From: Natrinema salaciae
GTDB lineage: Archaea; Halobacteriota; Halobacteria; Halobacteriales; Natrialbaceae
Length of the DNA: 64,000 nt
Direction: 5' to 3'
NCBI RefSeq assembly: GCF_900110865.1
Contig: NZ_FOFD01000003.1
Span: 124,001 to 188,000 of the forward strand
Below the pieces are notes generated by a model. That model worked only from the letters and a program-made list of their open reading frames with translations, did no database searches and was not told the DNA's origin. Each line of letters begins with the position of its first letter. Position 1 is the stretch's first letter. Below, piece after piece: positions 27,929 to 36,123 of the stretch. The translations under genes were made by a program, and so were the position numbers.

Positions 27929-29410
27929 TCAGATTCGGCGGAGCAGATCGAGGACGTCCGCGAAGCCGATGCGGCCGTTGCCGTCGAAGTCGAAGGCGTC
28001 GGCGTTGTCCTGGACGCCGTCGGCCTCGAGGTGCTCGTAGAAGGCGTTCACGTCGGCGTGGGTGGTCTGCCCGTCGCCGTCGACGTCGTCGTACAGCCCG
28101 TCGCCGTCCGGATCGGCGGCCTCGTAGTCGCCCACCTGAATCGTCTCGGGATCGGCGTCATTCCCGCTCTTCTCGGCGACAACGTCGGCGTAGGCCTCGA
28201 TGAGGTGGCCGGATTCGCTCGCGTAGAGCTGGAACCCGTCGTGGTCCTGGGTCTCTTCGAGGACGACCTGCCACGGGAGGACGGCGTTGCAGTCGTACTC
28301 GTCGGCGACGTCGTACCACTCCGACAGGTACTCGTTGCGGGTCTCGAGATCGTGAGCGGAGTCGCTGACGTTGAACTCGCCGAGGTAGGCGGGTTTGCCG
28401 AGTTCCTCGTGGGCGTCGACGACGCGACGGCGGATGTAGTCGGTCCCATCCGCAAGCGGGAGGTTCCAGTGGTCGGGATAGAAGTGGAACGAACAGGCGT
28501 CGATCGTGTCGATCGCGTGGTGGTCGAGGTAGGACTGGCCGTCCCAGTTGCCGTCCGGATACTCGTCGTTCGCAGACCCGTAGTAGTGGCCCTCCGACCC
28601 CGTCGAGACGAGGTGGTTGTCGTCGAGTTCCGTGACGTACGCGGACATGTCGGCGAACCAGTCGCCGAGAACCGACTTGTGCTCCGGCGGCTGGAGGGCG
28701 TCCATCTCTCCGGGGACGTCGTCCTGCTCGAGGCGGGGCTCGTTGGCCAGCTCCCACACCATGATCGTCGGGTCCTCGCGCCACTCGATGCCGCTGAACG
28801 TGTTTTCTCGCGTGAGGATCGTCTCGACGTGGTTCCGGTACATCTCGCGGGTCTCGTCCATCGTGTAGAACTCGTAGCGGGACTCCGCGCCGGCCCACTC
28901 GGCGTACTGGAGCATCCCGCCCTCGTGTTCCCAGTTGTCCACGAGCGTCGCGATGAGCCTGATGCCGCGCTCTCTGGCCGCCTCGATCAGGTAATCGAGG
29001 TTCTCGAGGGCGGCCTCGTTGTACTCGCCCGGTTCGGGCTGGAGGGCCAGCGGCCCCTCCTTGCCCTCGCCGTGGGCCCAGAACCGCACGAGGTCGATCC
29101 CCAGGTCCGCGTAGAGGTCGAGGACGTCGTCGATTCGGGCTTTCGTTCCGTCGTACTCGTGGGTGAGCCAGAAGTTGTTGGCCCCGTTGAAGTAGACCGG
29201 CTCGCCGTCGACGACGAACTCGGTGCCGTCGGTCTCGACGAACGCGAGGTCGTCGGGGTCGGTTGTCGGGTCCGGCGCTGCGGCGGCGGCGCCGACGCCC
29301 GTCGAGGCGATCGCCGCACCGGCACCGATCGCTTTCACGAAGCGGCGCCGCGTCGGTCGGTTCGTTCGCTCGATTCTGTGCGTGTCCGTGGCGTGTTCGT
29401 TCGAAGTCAT
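27929..29410 (-). CDS. Dockerin-bearing GH5 mannanase-like enzyme
   Basis: A 493-residue Tat substrate (PTRRRFVKAIGAG, signal to about 45). The GH5-type barrel (about 55-415) has the acid/base Glu224 in WELANEPR and the nucleophile Glu345 in YLGEFNVS. The opening GTEFVVDGEPVYFNGANNFW and WELANEPR resemble endo-1,4-beta-mannanases (GH5_7-like), so glucomannan or galactomannan is the best guess. The dockerin occupies 433-493 (loops DVDGDGQTTHAD, DFDGNGRIGFAD). I set the start at the ATG giving MTSNEHATD; the frame stays open 163 codons further upstream, but that stretch is Arg-rich nonsense antisense to the next gene's codons. It is second in the unit that starts with the 575-residue secreted protein. 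Confidence 0.9.
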   Translation of the reverse strand: MTSNEHATDTHRIERTNRPTRRRFVKAIGAGAAIASTGVGAAAAAPDPTTDPDDLAFVETDGTEFVVDGEPVYFNGANNFWLTHEYDGTKARIDDVLDLYADLGIDLVRFWAHGEGKEGPLALQPEPGEYNEAALENLDYLIEAARERGIRLIATLVDNWEHEGGMLQYAEWAGAESRYEFYTMDETREMYRNHVETILTRENTFSGIEWREDPTIMVWELANEPRLEQDDVPGEMDALQPPEHKSVLGDWFADMSAYVTELDDNHLVSTGSEGHYYGSANDEYPDGNWDGQSYLDHHAIDTIDACSFHFYPDHWNLPLADGTDYIRRRVVDAHEELGKPAYLGEFNVSDSAHDLETRNEYLSEWYDVADEYDCNAVLPWQVVLEETQDHDGFQLYASESGHLIEAYADVVAEKSGNDADPETIQVGDYEAADPDGDGLYDDVDGDGQTTHADVNAFYEHLEADGVQDNADAFDFDGNGRIGFADVLDLLRRI

Positions 29411-29520
29411 GCGTTCGTGTTCGCTCACTCGTCGCGCGGTTCGTTCGCCAACCGGTGACGCCGCGAGCGGCGACCGGTCGGGATCGATACGGTCCGCGGG
29501 TCGTCCGGCCTGCCGTCCGC

Positions 29521-31248
29521 TCAGTTCGACATCCGGTTGCGGAGGCCGACGGCGTCCATCAGGTCGATGTTGCGGTCCATCTCCGTCTCGACCTCGACGT
29601 GACAGGTTTCGGCCATGATGTCGACGAGCTCCTGGCGCTCCTCGGGCGTCTCGAAGCGGCCCGACGGCGGGGTCATCCCCTGCTCGAGGGCCCAGTACTG
29701 GTCCGGGTACGCCGTGCGCATGTTGTACGGCTCGTCGTGGAACGCGAGGCGGACGGCGTAGGCCGACAGCTTGCGGTCCTCGTCGTGGACGACCTCGATG
29801 ATGTCCCGCTGGGGATGGCCGTAGCCCGGATGCGGTCGCTGTTCGTTGTTGTAGTGGCCGGCCCGGAGGTTGCCGTTCGCGCCCGACGGGCCGATCCACA
29901 TGATGACGGCCGCATTGAGGAAGTACGGGACCGAGCTCGTGTTCCTGAACTGCAACACCTGGTACCAGAACCCGGCGTTCTCCTCGTGGATCTTCGCCTC
30001 GACCTCCATCGGCGCGTTGGCGGTGAAGCCGTCACCGCCGAGCGGGTCGCCCGTCGCCGGGTGGATTCCGTCGGCGAGGTCGTGGATCGGGTTGTCGTCG
30101 TCGTGGTACCGGTCGTCGGGGAGCCGGTCCGCCCGCGTCCACTCGACGTCGGGCCGGTACCACTCGTCGTCGGGATCGGATTCGTGGTCTGGCTGGTCGT
30201 GGGCCCGGTCGCGGAGCCGCACGCCTTCGGGGCGGTAGTCGCGAGCGTCCGGCGGCCACGGGTCCTGAATCAACTGGTCGGGATCGTTCGTCGCCGCGAC
30301 CGGGCCGGCCGTCTCGTCCCAGAACGCCATCGGCTCGTTGTGGTAGGTCAGGTCCTCGGTCTCGTCGGGGAGCAGGGAGAGCCGAGGCAGCAGCTTCGCG
30401 CTGGCCTGCCGCGGGAACCCTTCGGCCTCGTACGTTCGGACGTGCTCGAGCGCCTGTGTCCCCATCTCGTCGAACGTCAGGGTTCCGTCCTCGACCGTCT
30501 CCTGGATCGCCTCGAGGTCGACGTCGAAGGCGTCGGCCTTCTCGCCGTCCGGCCAGTTGACCTGATCGTGGCTCCCGTGGGGGTCCTCGTCGACGCTGTC
30601 GGGGAGGTACGACAGCCAGGACGCGGGAACGTCTTCGGCCACGTAATCCGGATAGAACTCGGCGAGCGTGGTGTCGCCGGTGATCTCCGATCCGCCGTCG
30701 CCGTCGCCGACGAACGCGAGCTCCCCGATCTCCACGGCTCCGCTGGCGCCGTGCCAGAAGTCGAACCGGAGCTGGCGGACCGCCGACCGGTCGACGTTCG
30801 CGTCCGCCAGGTCGACGGTCACGGTCGAGAACGTCGTCTCGATCGAGTCGTCGGTCAGGTTCGAGAGTCGATCGCGGACGTCGCCGATCCGCAGATCGAT
30901 ATCGGCCTCCTCGCCGCCGTCGTCGCCGCGAACGACCATTTCGAAGCGGTCGTACCCCGAGAAGTCCGCGAGGAGGGTACTCGCAAAGAACCCACCGTCG
31001 TCGTACTCCAATCGAAGCGCGCCGTCGGTGAGCGCGTCGTCCTCGAACGCGACGTGATTCGACCATTCCTCGAGTTCGTTCGCGCCGGGGTAGGTCGCGG
31101 TCTCGAAGTCGTTGACGACGAGGCCGTCGCCCGCATCGCCGGTGACCGCTCCCGACCCGGACGACGCCTCCACACTGGCATGCAGTCCGCCCAGGGTCGC
31201 TGTCGCGACGGCGATACCGCTTTCGAGTACCGTTCTCCGTTCGACCAT
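29521..31248 (-). CDS. Tat-exported protein with putative binding module, no dockerin, unknown activity
   Basis: A 575-residue protein with a Tat signal at the very N-terminus (VERRTVLESGIAVATATLGG). Residues about 42-178 form a beta-sandwich-like module (LVVNDFETATYPGANELEEWS... FSGYDRFEMVVRGDDGGEEADIDLRIGDV... IEIGELAF-type ending). It clearly resembles the module of the small dockerin protein encoded 3 kb upstream (LSGYSHLELDVRGDDGGEE). The remaining ~390 residues match nothing I recognise; they are rich in Trp, Tyr, His and Asp and contain YNNEQRPHPGYGHPQRD and FWYQVLQFRNTS. There is no dockerin, cohesin or anchor. As first gene of the unit feeding mannanase, GH5 and GH74 genes, a role on plant polysaccharide is inferred; it could be a new enzyme or binding protein. 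Confidence 0.75.
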   Translation of the reverse strand: MVERRTVLESGIAVATATLGGLHASVEASSGSGAVTGDAGDGLVVNDFETATYPGANELEEWSNHVAFEDDALTDGALRLEYDDGGFFASTLLADFSGYDRFEMVVRGDDGGEEADIDLRIGDVRDRLSNLTDDSIETTFSTVTVDLADANVDRSAVRQLRFDFWHGASGAVEIGELAFVGDGDGGSEITGDTTLAEFYPDYVAEDVPASWLSYLPDSVDEDPHGSHDQVNWPDGEKADAFDVDLEAIQETVEDGTLTFDEMGTQALEHVRTYEAEGFPRQASAKLLPRLSLLPDETEDLTYHNEPMAFWDETAGPVAATNDPDQLIQDPWPPDARDYRPEGVRLRDRAHDQPDHESDPDDEWYRPDVEWTRADRLPDDRYHDDDNPIHDLADGIHPATGDPLGGDGFTANAPMEVEAKIHEENAGFWYQVLQFRNTSSVPYFLNAAVIMWIGPSGANGNLRAGHYNNEQRPHPGYGHPQRDIIEVVHDEDRKLSAYAVRLAFHDEPYNMRTAYPDQYWALEQGMTPPSGRFETPEERQELVDIMAETCHVEVETEMDRNIDLMDAVGLRNRMSN

Positions 31249-31342
31249 ATACCGTTTATTACCCCATAAATATAAGTAATTTTATTAGCATTAAGTAGGT
31301 TTTTACCAGTAACACATAATTCATTAGATATAACGAGCCGGT
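31249..31342 (-). promoter_or_regulatory. Promoter of the four-gene unit (575-aa protein to GH74)
   Basis: Strongly A/T-rich. TTATATTTATG on the coding strand lies about 19-28 bp before the ATG, fitting a near-leaderless transcript. The short inverted repeat TTAC-CA-GTAA lies at about 31,303-31,312, some 55 bp upstream of the start. It may relate to the TTACT/AGTAA repeats at two other island promoters, but it is short enough to be chance. Confidence 0.5.
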
Positions 31343-33499
31343 TCAGATTCGCCGGAGCAGGTCGAGGACGTCCGCGAAGCCGATGCGGTCGTTGCCGTCG
31401 AAGTCGAACGCGTCGGGGTTGTCCTGGACGCCCTCGGAATCGAGGTGCTCGTAGAAGGCATCGACGTCGGCGTGGGTCGTTTCGCCGTCGCCGTCGACGT
31501 CGTCGTACAGGGCGTCGCCGTCCGGATCACGCGCCTCGTACTCGCCGACCTGGATCGTATCGCTGGCCGGGTCGCCGATTTCGACCGTCAGGTCGACGGC
31601 GTCGTCGGGATCTGTGAGGGAGACCGTCTCGGTCGTTTCCGATTCGCCGACCGTCACCGTCACCTCGTGGTCGCCGAGATACGGCTCGGTCGCGTACGTC
31701 CCGTCGGCGTCGGTCGTTCCCGATTCCTCGGTCCACCACTCCTCGAAGACGAGTTCCCGATACGCCTCACCGTGCGCGCGGAGCACCCAGTCTTCGTCGT
31801 ACAGCGCGGCCGCCGGTCGCCAGTGCCGGTTCGCCCAGAATCCCCAGTGGAGGACGCTCTCGAGGGCCTCGTGACTGTACGCTGCGATGAGGAGGTCGCG
31901 CATGTAGTCGCGCCGCACCGCGATCTGGTCCTCGTCGTTCGGGTCCTTGAGGGTGATGTCGAGTTCGGTGATCTTCAGGGGGACGTCGAACGCAGCGAAC
32001 TCGTCGAAGATCTCGAGGAGTTCCGCGGGCGGACGCAGATAGTCCACGTCGAAGTGGCCCATGAACCCGATGCCGTCGACGTCGACCGCGGTGCCGTCGA
32101 GCCACTCGATGTACTCGCGGTACGGATCGCGATTGCCGTTGCGCGCCGAGATGACCCGTCCTTCGTTGACCCACATGGGCGCGGTGGGGTCCTCGTCGGT
32201 CGCCGCTGACCACCAGTCGACGACGGACTCCCGCCCGAGATCGTCGGTGATCTCGGAGAACATCACCGGATGATTGTGCATGTCCCACTCCAACAGTCGA
32301 CCCTCCATCGCCGCCGCGCGCTCGCGAATCGTCTCCTCGATCGCCGCGACGATCTCCGACTCGGGCCGGGTGTCGTCGACGCCCATCGCGTCGTACGTCC
32401 CCCACAGGAGCGTATGCCCTCGAGTCGGGACGTCGTGCCGATTGAGCCAGTCGATCGCGGCCTCGGTGTTCTCGGGGCCGAGACTCGAGCCGAACTCGCC
32501 CTCCCACGCGCCCCGCTTGAGGCCGTTCTCCGTGACCGCCTCGTTGAAGTTCTCGAGGAAAACGTCCTGGTACCGTTCGTTCGCGGTCAGTTCGTCGACG
32601 GCGATGGCGCTTCCGAAGCCGAACTCGTGGTCCCGCATCTCTACCGCCACGTCGGCGTCGGGAATCGGATCGCCGTCCTCGTCGGTGACTGTGACCGTCA
32701 GCGGCGCCCGGCGAATCTCGTCGATTCGTTCGCGGGCAGCCTCCCGCCAGGCGGCGCCCTCGGTACGCCCCTCGTAGCCGAATTCGACGCCGGAGCCGGG
32801 AAGGGCGTCGGTCTCGACCGATTGCCCGAAGTGAATCAGGGCCAGCCCGCCGACGTCGACCGTCTGTGACCCGTACCCCAGGAAGAGTTCCGTCCACCAG
32901 TCGCCGGGATCGCTCGCGTAGTCGAACTCGATCTGGAAGTAGAATCGTCGCCACTCGCGGGGGAGCGAGGGGGTCGCGGCGTTGACCACTTCGTTGGTCT
33001 CGAGGTTGTCCCCGTCCTTGGCGGTGTACTGAACGAGTCCGTCGGTGTCGCTCGCCGGGCCCTCCCGGAGGTACACCACGCCCAGCAGGACGTCGCCCGC
33101 GGCCACGCCGCGGTCCTCGACCGTCCCGTTCAGTATCGCGTCCCACGGGTTGGAGACATCCGCCCCGACCTCGAGGCGCATCGCCTCGTTGAACGGGAGA
33201 TCTGCCGGTGCCTGAATCTCCGCCGCCTCGACGTCCCCGATGACGTCGTAGGCGGCCATCGCTTCGGCTTCGCCGCTGCCGTAGCAAAACTCCCCCTGCG
33301 GGAGGCCGTGTGCTGCCAGCTCGTCGGCGAGGGTCGCGTAGTACGGATCGTCGACGCCAGACCACGATTGGGCCGTCGCCGACGCGACGGCGTGTCCCGC
33401 TCCGAGCGCCGCGAGCGATCCCAAAACTGGTCGACGGCCGATGGTTCGTCCTGGTGCGTCCACGCTCTCGCTGTCGTTTTCCGTTGGTTCGTCGATCAT
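31343..33499 (-). CDS. Dockerin-bearing GH10-like protein lacking the canonical acid/base
   Basis: A 718-residue Tat substrate (IGRRPVLGSLAALG). An N-terminal binding-type domain (about 45-235) precedes a GH10-like barrel (about 270-610) with RGHTLLWG, IGFMGHF and the nucleophile Glu512 in ITELDI. Where GH10 xylanases have WDVVNE, this protein has WDMHNHP, so the acid/base Glu is replaced by His410. A beta-sandwich (about 610-645: GTYATEPYLGDHEVTVTVG) and a dockerin (658-718, loops DVDGDGETTHAD and DFDGNDRIGFAD) follow. Either another residue donates the proton, or this is a binding or pseudo-enzyme. The start at MIDEPTEN is chosen because the best TATA box would place transcription start just upstream of it, excluding the ATG 11 codons earlier. 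Confidence 0.87.
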   Translation of the reverse strand: MIDEPTENDSESVDAPGRTIGRRPVLGSLAALGAGHAVASATAQSWSGVDDPYYATLADELAAHGLPQGEFCYGSGEAEAMAAYDVIGDVEAAEIQAPADLPFNEAMRLEVGADVSNPWDAILNGTVEDRGVAAGDVLLGVVYLREGPASDTDGLVQYTAKDGDNLETNEVVNAATPSLPREWRRFYFQIEFDYASDPGDWWTELFLGYGSQTVDVGGLALIHFGQSVETDALPGSGVEFGYEGRTEGAAWREAARERIDEIRRAPLTVTVTDEDGDPIPDADVAVEMRDHEFGFGSAIAVDELTANERYQDVFLENFNEAVTENGLKRGAWEGEFGSSLGPENTEAAIDWLNRHDVPTRGHTLLWGTYDAMGVDDTRPESEIVAAIEETIRERAAAMEGRLLEWDMHNHPVMFSEITDDLGRESVVDWWSAATDEDPTAPMWVNEGRVISARNGNRDPYREYIEWLDGTAVDVDGIGFMGHFDVDYLRPPAELLEIFDEFAAFDVPLKITELDITLKDPNDEDQIAVRRDYMRDLLIAAYSHEALESVLHWGFWANRHWRPAAALYDEDWVLRAHGEAYRELVFEEWWTEESGTTDADGTYATEPYLGDHEVTVTVGESETTETVSLTDPDDAVDLTVEIGDPASDTIQVGEYEARDPDGDALYDDVDGDGETTHADVDAFYEHLDSEGVQDNPDAFDFDGNDRIGFADVLDLLRRI

Positions 33500-33575
33500 A
33501 CGATTAAATTTTGGCTTGGTACCATACAACAAGTCCGAGGGATAAATAATTTACTAACAGATGAATTATTTTTTT
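33500..33575 (-). promoter_or_regulatory. A/T-rich promoter of the GH10-like gene
   Basis: TTATTTATC on the coding strand (about 33,540-33,549) is the best TATA candidate, about 42-50 bp before the chosen ATG, giving a leader of about 20 bases. A second A/T run (AAAATTTAATC) lies immediately before that ATG and would be too close to act as its TATA box. Confidence 0.42.
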
Positions 33576-33682
33576 AGTGCTGGACGGCGTTCAATTGCGG
33601 CGATACTCACGGTGTCGGTCCGGCTGTACCGGACGCGAGGTCACAGCGGTGCGAACGCACTCTGACCCCGTCGAATGCGGCC

Positions 33683-34414
33683 TCAGATCTCCCGGAGAAG
33701 CCTGAGGACGTCGGCGAAGCCGATGCGGTCGTTGCCGTCGAAGTCGAACGCGTCGGGGTCGTCCTGCACGCCGTCGGCCTCGAGGTGCTCGTAGAAGGCG
33801 TCGACGTCGGCGTGGGTCGTTTCGCCGTCGCCGTCGACGTCGTTGTACAGCCCGTCGCCGTCCGGATCACGCGCCTCGTACTCGCCGACCGGGATCACGT
33901 CTCGCTGAACGAACCTGATCTCCTCGATCTCGATCGCACCGCTGCCGGCGTCCCAGAAGGTCAGCCACACGTCCTGGATCGACGACGGATCGACGCCGAC
34001 GGCCGAGAGATCGATTCGGACCGTCGCGAACGCCGTGTCGATTGTCTCGTCCGTGAGCGCCCCCAGCGGAGCTTCGACATCGTCGATCTCGACGTAGACC
34101 TCGCTCTCCTCGCCGCCGTCGTCGCCGCGAACGTCGAGTTCGAGGTGGCTGTACCCCGAGAGGTCGGTCCGGACGTTGCTGAGGAACCACCCGTCGTCGT
34201 CGAACGCGAGTCGCAGCGCGTCGCCGACGCGCTCGCCGGTCCCGTCCCCGTTCTCGAGGGCCCCCGCGCTCGAGTACTCGCCGAGGCGGTTCTCGCCCGG
34301 CCAGTCGGAGAAGTCCTCGAGGACAAGGGTGTCGGCGTCATCTGCAGCGGCGGTCGCGGTCGAATCGACCCGCCCCGCGGATCGGTTCGTGGCGCTCTCG
34401 ATTCTGGATGCCAT
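33683..34414 (-). CDS. Small binding-module plus dockerin protein
   Basis: A 243-residue protein consisting of one beta-sandwich-like module (about 30-160: LVLEDFSDWPGENRLGEYS, LSGYSHLELDVRGDDGGEE, IDDVEAPLG, WDAGSGAIEIEEIRFV) and a dockerin (183-243; loops DVDGDGETTHAD and DFDGNDRIGFAD). No catalytic domain is present. The module is shared with the 575-residue secreted protein, so a carbohydrate-binding role is inferred. No Tat or Sec signal is visible: the N-terminus is MASRIESATNRSAGRVD, although ATAAADDAD just before the module looks like the end of a signal-peptide cleavage region. It may be N-terminally truncated or use another route. The ATG at 34,414 is favoured over one six codons upstream by the TATA-like GATAAAAAT about 26-35 bp away. 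Confidence 0.8.
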   Translation of the reverse strand: MASRIESATNRSAGRVDSTATAAADDADTLVLEDFSDWPGENRLGEYSSAGALENGDGTGERVGDALRLAFDDDGWFLSNVRTDLSGYSHLELDVRGDDGGEESEVYVEIDDVEAPLGALTDETIDTAFATVRIDLSAVGVDPSSIQDVWLTFWDAGSGAIEIEEIRFVQRDVIPVGEYEARDPDGDGLYNDVDGDGETTHADVDAFYEHLEADGVQDDPDAFDFDGNDRIGFADVLRLLREI

Positions 34415-34480
34415 ATTGGTAACAATAAACATAGTGAGTGATAAAAATAGTGGTTACTTATAGCAAATCAATATGACTGT
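34415..34480 (-). promoter_or_regulatory. A/T-rich promoter of the small dockerin protein
   Basis: CTATTTTTAT on the coding strand lies about 26-36 bp before the ATG, the right distance for leaderless transcription. The region between the two flanking genes is otherwise unremarkable. Confidence 0.45.
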
Positions 34481-34489
34481 CGGCTGCAG

Positions 34490-36007
34490 TCAGATTCGCC
34501 GGAGTAGGTCGAGGACGTCCGCGAAGCCGACGCGGCCGTTCTCGTCGAAGTCGAACGCGTCGGGGTTGTTCTGCACGCCGTCGGACTCGAGGTGCTCGTA
34601 GAAGGCATCGACGTCGGCGTGGGTGGTCTGGCCGTCGCCGTCGACGTCGTTGTACAGCCCGTCGCCGGTCGTATCCCGTGCTTCGTAGTCGCCGATCCCG
34701 ATCCAGTCGGACCCGTTTTCGTCGCCGTCTTCGCCGACGATCATGTCGTCTTTCGTCTCCTCGAGCCACTGCCGGACGAACCACCCCATCTGTTCGGGGT
34801 CGTCTTTCAGCTCCCACGGCTCCCCCGCGCCGTCGCCCGGCGAGTCGAAGAACGTCGGCGCCCAGGTATCGTCGAAACACCACGCGATCCAGCCCATGTT
34901 CTCGTAGGATTCCATCCACTCGCGGACGGGTTCGCCCCACTCGCTCGTCGTTCCGAATTCGACGCTCTCCCGGAACTCCTCGGCGGGGTCCCAGCCGAAC
35001 TCGGTGCAGACGACGGGAACGTCCTCGGCCGGCGCGCCGTACTCCGGATCGAACGGGCCGACCTCGTACGCGTCGTCTCCCTCCCCGCGCTCGAGCGTGT
35101 CGTACGGGAGCCCGTTGTCCGGGTAGATGTGGCCGGCGTAGATCAGGTTCTCCCCGTCGAAGGGGTACTCGGCGGCGAACTTGGTCCGCGAGGTCCAGTC
35201 GGGAGAGCCGATGACGATCGGCGTTTCGGGGGCCTCCTCGCGAATCAGGTCGACCCAGGACTGGGCGGTGTCGCGCCACAGCATCCACTCGTCTTCCTTG
35301 GTTCCGACCTCCGGGCCGTACTCCCCGTATTCCGACCACGCAACCGGGAGCGTCGGTTCGTTGTACAGTTCGAAGAGGACGTTCTCGTCGTCGGCGAACG
35401 CGGGTGCGACCGCGCCCCAGAACTCCCGCAGCAGCTCGTCGGTGCCGACCCAGGGATCGAACCCGAGACCGTCGAGGCTGTCCGCCCACCCGTCCTCGAC
35501 CATCTCCTCGGCCTGATTCAACACGTCTACGTACGGTCGAATGAGGTGGAAGTCGATCATCGCGTAGACGCCCCGATCGGCGAGCAGGTCGACAGCCGGC
35601 CGCAGGAGTTCGTCGACGACGTACGCCGGTCCCTGCTCGTGGACCGCGTTCTCGACGATCGGCAGCCTGACGGTGTTCGGATACCACTGTTCCCCGTCCG
35701 TCGCGTGCTCGAGGACCTCCCGCTGAGTCCTCGGGTAGTACCCCTCCTGCATGTAATCCAGCGACGCCGGTGAGAGCCCGCGGAGTTTCACCCGCTCGCC
35801 GTCCTCCGTGACGATCCACTTCCCGTCGGTGTGGAGCCGCGGCGTCGGGTTGTCGACCGCTGCTGCCGACCCGGCCAGTCCGCCGAGTGCGAGGCCGGCC
35901 GTCCCGACGCCGGCCGCTTTCACGAACGTCCGTCGCGTCGGCCGGAGCGATCCCGCGTTCGTCCGTGCCGTTCGTCGCTTCTCACTGAAATTATCCTTTC
36001 TAACCAT
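34490..36007 (-). CDS. Dockerin-bearing GH5 cellulase-type enzyme
   Basis: A 505-residue Tat substrate (PTRRTFVKAAGVG, signal to about 50). The GH5 barrel (about 55-425) has DFHLIRP, the acid/base Glu217 in FELYNEPT, HIYPDN and the nucleophile Glu336 in CTEFGWD. The dockerin is at 445-505; its lead segment is DTTGDGLYNDVDGDG instead of the DPDGDGLYDDVDGDG found in most island dockerins, a variant it shares with the GH10 xylanase. Calcium loops are DVDGDGQTTHAD and DFDENGRVGFAD. It has its own promoter with a TATA box 24-31 bp upstream, so it is a single-gene unit. Beta-1,4-glucanase activity is the likely function. Confidence 0.9.
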   Translation of the reverse strand: MVRKDNFSEKRRTARTNAGSLRPTRRTFVKAAGVGTAGLALGGLAGSAAAVDNPTPRLHTDGKWIVTEDGERVKLRGLSPASLDYMQEGYYPRTQREVLEHATDGEQWYPNTVRLPIVENAVHEQGPAYVVDELLRPAVDLLADRGVYAMIDFHLIRPYVDVLNQAEEMVEDGWADSLDGLGFDPWVGTDELLREFWGAVAPAFADDENVLFELYNEPTLPVAWSEYGEYGPEVGTKEDEWMLWRDTAQSWVDLIREEAPETPIVIGSPDWTSRTKFAAEYPFDGENLIYAGHIYPDNGLPYDTLERGEGDDAYEVGPFDPEYGAPAEDVPVVCTEFGWDPAEEFRESVEFGTTSEWGEPVREWMESYENMGWIAWCFDDTWAPTFFDSPGDGAGEPWELKDDPEQMGWFVRQWLEETKDDMIVGEDGDENGSDWIGIGDYEARDTTGDGLYNDVDGDGQTTHADVDAFYEHLESDGVQNNPDAFDFDENGRVGFADVLDLLRRI

Positions 36008-36060
36008 GTTTAGTATAACTAATTTCCAAGTAAATATATTTTACTTACTCCTGTAGTAAA
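36008..36060 (-). promoter_or_regulatory. Promoter and inverted repeat of the GH5 gene
   Basis: TATATTTA on the coding strand (36,031-36,038) lies 24-31 bp before the ATG. About 38-52 bp upstream is TTACT-CCTGT-AGTAA (36,045-36,059), a perfect 5-bp inverted repeat just outside the TATA box. That is a position where an archaeal activator or repressor could bind. Confidence 0.5.
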
Positions 36061-36123
36061 GCCGGCCGATACCGATCCGACCGACCGTCGTCGAGACGGC
36101 GCTCGTCGTCCGCCACCGTCGGC

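Noticed and set aside
29411-29899. 163-codon N-terminal extension of the mannanase-like protein
   Set aside because: It is Arg/Pro/Gly-rich nonsense overlapping the end of the preceding gene on the same strand; the Tat signal sits properly after the internal ATG.
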